Source: DASWIV01 sp036397475 (lineage in GTDB: Bacteria; JAJVIF01; JAPKYR01). Taken from it: DNA of 8,992 nucleotides. The stretch spans positions 1-8,992 of the forward strand of contig DASWIV010000096.1 in the NCBI GenBank assembly GCA_036397475.1, in the 5' to 3' direction. Position 1 is the first letter of the stretch, and every line of letters begins with the position of its first letter. The notes under the pieces were generated by a model, which was not told the origin of the DNA, did no database searches, and worked only from the letters and a program-made list of their open reading frames with translations. Both the position numbers and the translations under genes were made by a program. Of this stretch, positions 1-5,830 are shown piece after piece.

Positions 1-1293
1 GACCTGGAACTGGTTAAGGAAGCCATCTACCTCCAGTTCACCCACACGGCTGACATCTTCAGGCGGATCGATGTCGAAGATCTGAAAACCATCCTGCGTT
101 GTTATATACGCATACTGGTAATCCACAACGATCCCTCCAGCTTTATCCGATACAAAAGTCGATGCTATCTCCCCGCTGTACGGGTCAAGCGAATCGTAGA
201 TCACAAGGTTGCCCTCGGTGTCGATAACGTAGAGGTATCCTTCCAGCAGGCAGTAACTCTGGAAATCGAGCTGTGATAAAAATGAGTCGCTATCAGCGAT
301 TGGCGTGTGATCGACTTCGTCCCCGTCCCCGGCTCCTCCACCGCCGGTCTCGCTCCCCGATCGATCCCCGTATGTTCCCGTCTTGATATTTTCTGTGTGT
401 GGACCGTCCCCGCTCCAGTCGTTAACGATCACGGAAATGTATCCGTTGATCTCCGTTACGCTGATAGCGTCCGCCGACGTTTCGTACCGGTCGATAATAT
501 GCGCATCCTCGATCGGTTCGAGATCGATCACGACAATTCCGTCGGATCCATCCGCTACATAACAGATGCCGTCTTCGGTCACATCGAGGTAGTACGCTTC
601 CCCGTCGGTCTCGACCATGTTTATCCACTCGAAATTGTTGTCATCCGTGAGTTTGAATATATGCACGCCGCTTACGTATCCCGCGACAATTTCATAGTCA
701 CCGTAAAATCCGATGCACAACGGAGAAAAATTCAAACTGGGATCGGTGATATCCTGGTGAAACTTCCTGGATTTGTATTCCGACGTATCCGGCGCATCGC
801 TCTTTTCGGGAATATGTTCCAACTCGCCGGGAGGCGCAAAATCCGTTTGTTCAGGATGCTCGACCGGTGTTCTGAGGGTCATCAGAAATGCGACAATATC
901 TGCGATTGTGGCAGTATCATCGAGACGATACGGCGGCATTGTCGCTACTTCCGGACGCAGGATCCTTGGATTATCAATGAATTCCGCGAGCCATTCGGGA
1001 TCGCGACGGAGCCCGGTATCGTCGAGTGGCCACGTGCCCGGTTCGCCTTCACCATTTAAAGTATGGCAGCGTAAGCATCGTCCGTGTGTTTCCGCGAAAA
1101 AATATACTCTCCCGTACTCGGCATCGCCAAGTGAGAGGTCCCCGTACGGGTGCTCCTCATTGACAGTGTCGCTGTTATCTCTTGGCTCGGTCTCGGATTC
1201 CGGTTTTACTGGAAAATCCTTGCTGCCTTTCCCCCCGTTCGACGTGCAAGCCACTGACAGCAGCGTAATCAGTATAAGGATTATTTCCCTCAT
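1..1293 (-). CDS. Predicted lipoprotein: monohaem cytochrome c domain fused to LVIVD-like beta-propeller (3' end beyond window)
   Basis: An open frame runs from ATG at 1293 to the left edge, 431 codons with no stop, so the C-terminus is missing. Residues 1-16 form a short lipoprotein signal (MREIILILITLLSVAC) with Cys16 as the likely lipidated residue; Ser at -3 makes the lipobox slightly atypical. An acidic linker (about 20-50) leads to a class I-type cytochrome c domain (about 55-142). It has haem motif CLRCH (Cys73, Cys76, His77) and a likely distal ligand Met119 in TMPPY. From about 190 onward come beta-propeller blades resembling the LVIVD repeat family, for example YVADGSDGIVVIDLEP at 245-260 and YLYVIDTEGNLVIYD at 353-367. 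A Gly/Asp-rich low-complexity stretch (about 293-335) interrupts the propeller. The start is set by the signal peptide, as no clear Shine-Dalgarno precedes it. Role inferred: an envelope-anchored electron-transfer or sensing protein; substrate unknown. Confidence 0.85.
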   Translation of the reverse strand, partial: MREIILILITLLSVACTSNGGKGSKDFPVKPESETEPRDNSDTVNEEHPYGDLSLGDAEYGRVYFFAETHGRCLRCHTLNGEGEPGTWPLDDTGLRRDPEWLAEFIDNPRILRPEVATMPPYRLDDTATIADIVAFLMTLRTPVEHPEQTDFAPPGELEHIPEKSDAPDTSEYKSRKFHQDITDPSLNFSPLCIGFYGDYEIVAGYVSGVHIFKLTDDNNFEWINMVETDGEAYYLDVTEDGICYVADGSDGIVVIDLEPIEDAHIIDRYETSADAISVTEINGYISVIVNDWSGDGPHTENIKTGTYGDRSGSETGGGGAGDGDEVDHTPIADSDSFLSQLDFQSYCLLEGYLYVIDTEGNLVIYDSLDPYSGEIASTFVSDKAGGIVVDYQYAYITTQDGFQIFDIDPPEDVSRVGELEVDGFLNQFQV

Positions 1294-1467
1294 GCCACTT
1301 ATCGTATCAGAGATTACCTGCAAAAAGAACAGAAATTCCAAAGCTGCCTGTTTCGGCACATGGAATCCCTGACATTGCGATCTCGGAGATTCGCTTCCAC
1401 AGCGTTGGCACATCGGCTCGCGCGTAAGGGGCCGATGTTGGAAGAAAATAAAAATCTTGATCCGGGG
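1294..1467. other. Intergenic region between etfA and the cytochrome lipoprotein gene
   Basis: This 174-bp gap has no convincing coding frame on either strand. It contains two small inverted repeats: an imperfect one at 1377-1394 (7 bp with a one-base bulge and a 3-base loop) and an 8-bp one at 1410-1438. Neither is followed by a T-run in the direction of transcription, so neither is a standard intrinsic terminator. I could not assign a convincing promoter for the lipoprotein gene. It may be read through from etfBA or use a promoter I cannot recognise. Confidence 0.5.
1410..1438. repeat. Inverted repeat, 8-bp stem and 13-base loop, downstream of etfA
   Basis: ACATCGGC at 1410-1417 is the reverse complement of GCCGATGT at 1431-1438, with a 13-base GC-rich loop. 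It lies about 30 bases beyond the etfA stop. As RNA it could fold into a modest hairpin that protects the 3' end of the etfBA message or attenuates read-through. No U-tract follows it on the minus strand, so a rho-independent terminator is not supported. Confidence 0.35.
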
Positions 1468-2442
1468 TTATACGGGTGCCAGTAACTTTCGGAATTCCTC
1501 TGTCATCATCGGGACCGCGACAAGTGCATCCGCTACAATTCCATAATCGGCTACCTTGAAAATCGCCGCGTCGGGATTGTTGTTTATCGCGACAATCACT
1601 TTGCTCGATGACATCCCCGCCAGATGCTGGATCGCGCCGGATATTCCGATGGCAATATATAATTTCGGGCTGACGGTTTTTCCCGTTTGTCCAACCTGGT
1701 GGGAATGATCGACCCAGCCGGCGTCGACAATCGCCCTGGAAGCTCCCGCGGCTCCGCCTAATACTTCCGCGAGGTCCTCGATCATCTTGTAATTGCCGGG
1801 TTCTTTTATGCCACGTCCGCCTGAAACAACTATGTCGGCTTCTGTAAGTTCGACTTTTCCCGCTGCTTTCTGAACTACCTCACGAATGACCACACCAAGA
1901 TCACCGATAGTGCACGCCGCTGTCTCAACCGACCCGCCACCGGATTCATCCGCGGGTGCAAATGTATTCGGGCGAATCGTCATAATGGCCGGCCTGGTGA
2001 GCAATTCCATTTTAGAAACGACTTTTCCGGCATATATCGGACGCGTAACTACCAGCTTCCCCCCGTCGACACTGAATCCCGTACAATCCGTTCCGACCGC
2101 TGCCCCTATTCTCGCGCCTAGGGTAGCTGACAGGTCTCGACCTGTCGGTGTGGCTCCCATCACAATTACCGCATAATCTCTTTCTTTAATTATGGGAACA
2201 AGTGCCTGGCAATATCCTTCATACGTGTAATCCGCCAGCTTCGGATCGTTGAAATACGTGACCTTGACGCCATATTTTGAAATTTCTTCCGCGATTCCGC
2301 TTGTGCCGTTGCCAGCCACCGCAGCGTGGACTTCGCCGCCGAACGATTCCGCCAGTTTTTTAGCTGCACCGATACATTCCGACGTTATTTTTTTGAGCTC
2401 CCCACCACGGTGTTCCGCTACTACAAGAATGTCGTTTGCCAT
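1468..2442 (-). CDS. etfA: Electron transfer flavoprotein, alpha subunit (324 aa)
   Basis: EtfA pairs with EtfB to form the soluble FAD-carrying heterodimer that accepts electrons from flavin dehydrogenases and passes them on, typically to ETF:quinone oxidoreductase. The chosen start gives 324 residues, normal for the family. The N-terminal half is the alpha/beta ETF domain, with GATPTGRDLSATLGARIGA at 96-114, TRPIYAGK at 133-140 and RPNTF at 157-161. The C-terminal FAD-binding domain has SGGRG at 207-211, VGQTGKTVSP at 250-259, the family signature LYIAIGISGAIQH at 261-273 and INNNPDAAIFKVADYGIVAD at 286-304. The frame stays open 71 codons further upstream, but that part would overlap etfB and resembles no ETF N-terminus. 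The start at 2442 has an AAGGA ribosome site and begins at the expected MANDILVVAE strand. It lies 46 bp after etfB in the same unit. No partner dehydrogenase or ETF-QO is in the window. Confidence 0.96.
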   Translation of the reverse strand: MANDILVVAEHRGGELKKITSECIGAAKKLAESFGGEVHAAVAGNGTSGIAEEISKYGVKVTYFNDPKLADYTYEGYCQALVPIIKERDYAVIVMGATPTGRDLSATLGARIGAAVGTDCTGFSVDGGKLVVTRPIYAGKVVSKMELLTRPAIMTIRPNTFAPADESGGGSVETAACTIGDLGVVIREVVQKAAGKVELTEADIVVSGGRGIKEPGNYKMIEDLAEVLGGAAGASRAIVDAGWVDHSHQVGQTGKTVSPKLYIAIGISGAIQHLAGMSSSKVIVAINNNPDAAIFKVADYGIVADALVAVPMMTEEFRKLLAPV

Positions 2443-2449
2443 TTTATAT

Positions 2450-2454
2450 TCCTT
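2450..2454 (-). promoter_or_regulatory. Ribosome binding site that fixes the etfA start
   Basis: On the minus strand AAGGA stands 7 bases before the ATG at 2442. It decides between this start and the longer open frame reaching 2655 inside etfB. It implies that etfA is translated from its own initiation site rather than by stop/start overlap with etfB. Confidence 0.7.
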
Positions 2455-2488
2455 GTATTTTTCCATTCCTAAAAAAGTGTTCGCAGGA

Positions 2489-3247
2489 TCAGAGGATTTT
2501 CGCTTCCTCGTGCAAAAGACGTACAACTTCCGCGACAGCCTCGGGCCCTTCAAATTTCTTGCCCGCCTGCTTCGCCGGGGGCTTTTCAAAATGTACATAC
2601 TTCGATTTTGCGTCGGGGAGTTTGAGTCCAAGGCTTTCAGCGCTTTTTTCACCAATTGGCTTCTTTTTTGCTGCCATGATTCCCTTCAGCGACGGGTACC
2701 GTGGCTCTTTCTTGCCTTTTCCAATCGTTATAACTGCCGGGAGTGTCACCTCGATAACTTCTTCACCCCCATCGACCTGCCTGTGGCAGATAATCTTGCC
2801 GTCCACAGCTTCAAGCTCGTTCACCATCGCTACATGTGGAAGTCCCATTACCTCTGCGACCGCAGTTCCGGTTATGCCGCAATCGAAATCTATTCCCTTC
2901 CAGCCGCAGAAAATTACATCGGGATTCTCTTCCTTCAAAACCGCCGCTATCTGTGGGGCGATCCTCGCGATGCAGGTCTCTTCTTCAGGCGATGAAATGT
3001 GGATCGCCCTGTGCGCTCCACGGGCAAGTTCGTCTTTAAGTCCCTTGTTATTTTTTTCCGGTCCAAGGGAGAACAGGATAATCTCCCCGTCACCTTTTTT
3101 TTCAAGGATCTGCAGTGCGGCTTCACAACCGTATTCATCGTACGGACTGACTGAATATTTGACACCCGACGTCTGCAGTTTCCCATCTTCAACATCAATC
3201 TGGGCTTCACTGTCGGGGCAGTATTTAACGAGGAGAGCGATTTTCAT
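2489..3247 (-). CDS. etfB: Electron transfer flavoprotein, beta subunit (252 aa)
   Basis: EtfB is the AMP-binding partner of EtfA and the recognition subunit for dehydrogenases. The 252-residue protein starts with the typical strand MKIALLVKYCPD, followed by SPYDEYGCEAAL at 34-45. It carries the diagnostic stretch VIEVTLPAVIT at 164-174 and EPRYPSLKGIMAAKKKPI at 181-198. The nucleotide-loop region reads GWKGIDFDCGITG at 115-127, which resembles conventional or Fix-like ETFs with a D-x-D pair and TG. It does not show the DGDTAQ-type loop I associate with electron-bifurcating EtfB, so a non-bifurcating role is the better guess, not proven. The start at 3247 is preceded by AGAGG about 8 bases upstream and a near-consensus promoter at 3298-3326. 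etfB is the first gene of the etfBA unit. Confidence 0.96.
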   Translation of the reverse strand: MKIALLVKYCPDSEAQIDVEDGKLQTSGVKYSVSPYDEYGCEAALQILEKKGDGEIILFSLGPEKNNKGLKDELARGAHRAIHISSPEEETCIARIAPQIAAVLKEENPDVIFCGWKGIDFDCGITGTAVAEVMGLPHVAMVNELEAVDGKIICHRQVDGGEEVIEVTLPAVITIGKGKKEPRYPSLKGIMAAKKKPIGEKSAESLGLKLPDAKSKYVHFEKPPAKQAGKKFEGPEAVAEVVRLLHEEAKIL

Positions 3248-3297
3248 ACGAAACCTCTGAAATTTGCGCTTTTCTTCACAAGGTGCTGTTCAGAGTC

Positions 3298-3326
3298 ATT
3301 ATATGGAGGTACGAGGATGTAGTCAA
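3298..3326 (-). promoter_or_regulatory. Sigma70-type promoter for etfBA
   Basis: On the minus strand TTGACT (3326-3321) is followed after exactly 17 bp by a perfect TATAAT (3303-3298). This matches the housekeeping-sigma consensus at 11 of 12 positions with optimal spacing. Transcription would begin near 3291, giving a leader of roughly 45 bases before the etfB ATG at 3247. Promoter position and direction agree with etfB as first gene. The match is by eye and the start site is inferred. Confidence 0.82.
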
Positions 3327-3334
3327 GCTACATA

Positions 3335-3350
3335 TGTGATTTAAATCACA
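3335..3350. promoter_or_regulatory. Perfect palindrome TGTGATTTAAATCACA: likely CRP/FNR-superfamily operator
   Basis: The 16-bp site is its own reverse complement. It fits the CRP pattern TGTGA-N6-TCACA exactly, and also the related FNR/DNR layout (TTGAT-N4-ATCAA) except at the outermost base of each half. Its centre is about 19 bp upstream of the centre of the etfB -35 box, near -51 relative to the inferred start. That is not one of the classic activation positions (-41.5 or -61.5), so activation or repression cannot be decided from the sequence. A further TGATTTAA copy at 3359-3366 starts 22 bp from the TGATTTAA inside this site. The cognate regulator is not in the window. Confidence 0.65.
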
Positions 3351-3360
3351 AGCGGACTTG

Positions 3361-3378
3361 ATTTAACGGTGGTTAAAT
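3361..3378. repeat. Inverted repeat, 7-bp arms with 4-base centre, upstream of the etfBA promoter
   Basis: ATTTAAC (3361-3367) and GTTAAAT (3372-3378) are exact reverse complements around GGTG. The arms are AT-rich and lie 11 bp beyond the CRP/FNR-type palindrome, on the side away from the promoter. It could be a second operator, but no regulator family is recognisable and AT-rich repeats of this size can arise by chance. Confidence 0.35.
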
Positions 3379-3590
3379 GTAAATAAATGAATATATGAGA
3401 TTTCAAACTTGTACTTCTATCGAAAAATTACCATTAAACACTACATGAATATACCAAATGATGAATCTGTTCCCGGCTCCCGTTGATATTTTCACATATA
3501 AACCTGGATCAGCATGTTAGAAGGGCTTAAGACTAATTGATTATTGATGGAAAGAGGCAGCAGAAAATTAATTCAGATCTATCAGTGATT

Positions 3591-4307
3591 TTATTGCTTG
3601 GCGAGGTTTCCCGACGATCCCTCATCAAGAACCCAGATTCCCCTTCTTGCAATCTGTGCCGGACATTGCCTTGCATCCAGAATCCCTTCCAGTGCTGCCT
3701 GTACCGCGAACGCTTTGCCAGCTCCCGTCGCGATCATCAATAATTCGGCAGCCTCCTCCATTACCCCGGGCGTAATGGTCACACGCGGATTTGGCGGTTT
3801 GGGTCCGCTTATAACCGCGACCTTTCCGACGTATCCATCGAAAATTTCCGAGCCTGGAAACAGCGATGCTGTGTGCCCATCGTCTCCCATCCCAAGCACT
3901 ATCATATCCAGACGGTTGTTATATTCCCGGCCGATGATCTCCGGAATTTTTTCCAGTGGAATTTCCCCATCGTACATCTTATGGATCTGATTTTCCGGGA
4001 TAGAAACTTCGTTGAGTATTGTTTCCTTCACAAGCCTGTAATTGCTTTCGTCATCGTCGAGTGGGACACATCTCTCATCCGCGAAGTATATCTGGACAGC
4101 GTCCCACTGAATTTCTCCGCCGAATTCATCTGACACCAGCAGCTCGTACATTCTTTTTGGGGTTCCCCCTCCGGACAGTGCTACCCTGAAAGTCCCATGA
4201 TCTTCCACCGCGGACTTAGCAGCCTTTACAAAAATATTCGCGGCTGTACGGCTCGCTTCCTCGTGATTGGCAGCGATAAAAATCCTTCTGTTTTCCGGAA
4301 TAGCCAT
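3591..4307 (-). CDS. pgl: 6-phosphogluconolactonase, DevB/SOL type (238 aa)
   Basis: Pgl hydrolyses 6-phospho-D-glucono-1,5-lactone to 6-phosphogluconate, the second step of the oxidative pentose phosphate pathway, in the cytosol. The 238-residue length is typical of the DevB/SOL family. Family motifs in order are LSGGGTP at 44-50, FADERCVP at 75-82, SNY at 88-90, LGMGDDGHTASLFPG at 138-152 and RVTIT at 175-179. His145 of GDDGHTAS is the residue expected to act as catalytic base. The start at 4307 overlaps the zwf stop by one base (TAATG), indicating translational coupling. A longer reading reaching 4448 would lie inside zwf and adds no family-like sequence. pgl is the last gene of the gnd-zwf-pgl cluster and no terminator is visible after it. 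Confidence 0.95.
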   Translation of the reverse strand: MAIPENRRIFIAANHEEASRTAANIFVKAAKSAVEDHGTFRVALSGGGTPKRMYELLVSDEFGGEIQWDAVQIYFADERCVPLDDDESNYRLVKETILNEVSIPENQIHKMYDGEIPLEKIPEIIGREYNNRLDMIVLGMGDDGHTASLFPGSEIFDGYVGKVAVISGPKPPNPRVTITPGVMEEAAELLMIATGAGKAFAVQAALEGILDARQCPAQIARRGIWVLDEGSSGNLAKQ

Positions 4308-5830
4308 TACCTGGTAAGCCAGATCCTGCCGTCGCGCGCGATCAGTTGTTCTGCCGCACTTGGCCCCCACGAGCCGGGATCGTAGTTCGGAAAATCGGTC
4401 GCCGGGGATTCTTCCCACGCGTGAAGTATCGGCGTGACGATCTGCCATTGAATTTCGACACCGTCCGACCGGACAAACAATGTCGGGTCTCCCTGCATTG
4501 CGTTCAGAATTACTCTCTCATATGCTTCCGCCGGCTTGTAGCCGAACTGCGCCATGTAGTCGAATTTCATCTGCACCTTCTGGACGATCATGCTCGGTCC
4601 CGGATGCTTGATCATGAACGATAAATTTATTCCTTCGTTCGGCTGCAGTCTCAGTGTCAGAACCTGCGGGACATGCTCCTGCCCGAATGTCGTGTTCCTG
4701 AAGAGGCTCGCCGGAGTCTCGTGGAACTGGACAACCACCTCGGTAACCGTTTCCTTTAAAAATTTTCCTGTCCTGATGTAAAACGGTACGCCCTGCCATC
4801 TCCAGTTATCGACAAACAATCGCAGCACTGCGAATGTCGGGGTCTGTGAATACGGATTTACGTTTTTCTCTTCCCTGTATCCACGGTACTGTCCCCTGAC
4901 CGTATTGCGGATCAATTCTTCCGGACTCATCGGGCGTACCGCTCTCAGGATTTTTGTTTTTTCATCCCGGATTGCGTCCGCTTCAAGTGAGACCGGCGGC
5001 TCCATTCCTATCAATGCCATTACCTGGAGAAGATGGTTCTGAACCACATCCCTGAGTACGCCGACCTCTTCGTAAAAGTCGCCCCTCGATCCGACCCCGA
5101 AATCCTCAGCCATCGTGATCTGTACATGATCGATATGCTGGCGGTTCCACGCCGGCTCGAACAATGTATTCGCGAACCTGAACACTAATATATTCTGGAC
5201 TGTTTCTTTAGCCAGATAGTGGTCGATTCGGTAAACCTGGCTCTCATCCAGCATCTGAGACACTTCATAATTCAATTCCTTCGCGGAATCCAGTCCCAGC
5301 CCGAAAGGCTTTTCGAAAATAACCCTGGTCCATGGACCTTCATGAGGATCGGAAACTATTCCCGCTTCCTTCAGGCTCTTCAGAATGGTGAGAGTGACTG
5401 TCGGGGGCAATGAGAGATAAATTACACGGTTTCCGTTTGTTTTATGCTTTGCGTCCAGCTCACCGAGATATTTGTGTAACGCCTCGAAAGTCTCCGGCAG
5501 TTTGAAATCCCCCTGCCAGTAATACACAAACTCCGAAAACTGCTTGAACGTATCATCGTCCGGTTTCGAGCGTGAATATTTCTGGATATCCTCCCTGATA
5601 TCGTTGAGAAACTGATCCCGCGAGAATTCCTTCCGCCCGAGTCCAAGTACAGCGAATCCCTCCGGAACCAGTCCATCCAGGAACAGGTTGAAAAAAGCCG
5701 GCCAGAGTTTGCGTCTGCCCAGGTCACCTCTCGCTCCGAACACTACTGCTATACAGGGATCGGGAACTTCGACCGCGGTCGGTATAACCTTTTTCGCATC
5801 TAACTTAGGGACAAGAGTCTTCATGCTCAT
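4307..5830 (-). CDS. zwf: Glucose-6-phosphate 1-dehydrogenase (507 aa)
   Basis: Zwf oxidises glucose 6-phosphate to 6-phosphogluconolactone with NAD(P)+, the entry step of the oxidative pentose phosphate pathway. The 507-residue length is typical. The N-terminal Rossmann loop is FGARGDLGRRKLWPA at 31-45, and Arg66 in GLGRK is placed to contact the NADP 2'-phosphate. EKPFG is at 173-177. The substrate and catalytic signature is RIDHYLAKETVQN at 201-213 (Asp203, His204, Lys208), and the second catalytic His is His266 in RDVVQNH. LRLFVDNWRWQGVPFYIRTGK at 336-356 is diagnostic, and the C-terminal Y-D-PGSWGP and IW pattern is kept. Two signature positions are unusual: Arg34 where Ser or Thr is common, and Ala207 where Gly is usual. 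The start at 5830 overlaps the gnd stop as ATGA, with AGGTGG just upstream; a second ATG two codons on is possible. Confidence 0.96.
   Translation of the reverse strand: MSMKTLVPKLDAKKVIPTAVEVPDPCIAVVFGARGDLGRRKLWPAFFNLFLDGLVPEGFAVLGLGRKEFSRDQFLNDIREDIQKYSRSKPDDDTFKQFSEFVYYWQGDFKLPETFEALHKYLGELDAKHKTNGNRVIYLSLPPTVTLTILKSLKEAGIVSDPHEGPWTRVIFEKPFGLGLDSAKELNYEVSQMLDESQVYRIDHYLAKETVQNILVFRFANTLFEPAWNRQHIDHVQITMAEDFGVGSRGDFYEEVGVLRDVVQNHLLQVMALIGMEPPVSLEADAIRDEKTKILRAVRPMSPEELIRNTVRGQYRGYREEKNVNPYSQTPTFAVLRLFVDNWRWQGVPFYIRTGKFLKETVTEVVVQFHETPASLFRNTTFGQEHVPQVLTLRLQPNEGINLSFMIKHPGPSMIVQKVQMKFDYMAQFGYKPAEAYERVILNAMQGDPTLFVRSDGVEIQWQIVTPILHAWEESPATDFPNYDPGSWGPSAAEQLIARDGRIWLTR

Larger units (their letters stand above)
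3248..3590. other. 343-bp non-coding regulatory gap between pgl and etfB
   Basis: This AT-rich stretch has no supported gene. The etfB-proximal 130 bp holds the etfB leader, the promoter (3298-3326), the CRP/FNR-type palindrome (3335-3350) and a second inverted repeat (3361-3378). From about 3379 to 3590, downstream of pgl, I see nothing assignable: no hairpin with a T-run that would terminate the pgl transcript, and no coding frame with a plausible start. The sharp change in composition from the flanking genes fits a true transcription-unit boundary. Confidence 0.7.

Noticed and set aside
307..1372. Two long plus-strand open frames (250 and 199 codons) opposite the cytochrome lipoprotein
   Set aside because: They lack recognisable domains, while the opposite strand has a signal peptide, haem motif and repeat blades without a stop for 431 codons.
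1410..1438. Intrinsic terminator of etfBA
   Set aside because: The stem is only 8 bp with a 13-base loop, and no T-run follows in the direction of transcription.
2443..2655. A 71-residue N-terminal extension of EtfA starting at 2655
   Set aside because: It would overlap the end of etfB in another frame, has no ETF similarity, and an AAGGA site precedes the family-typical start at 2442.
2249..3260. Plus-strand open frames of 248 and 274 codons opposite etfB and the start of etfA
   Set aside because: They are shadows of strongly identified ETF genes, with no plausible protein features of their own.
3379..3590. A small gene, non-coding RNA or terminator in the gap after pgl
   Set aside because: No frame with start and ribosome site, no GC-rich hairpin with T-run and no promoter-terminator pair could be identified by eye.
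4308..4448. A longer pgl reading starting at 4448
   Set aside because: The extra residues come from the zwf coding strand in another frame; the MAIPENRRIF start overlapping the zwf stop fits the family and the cluster architecture.
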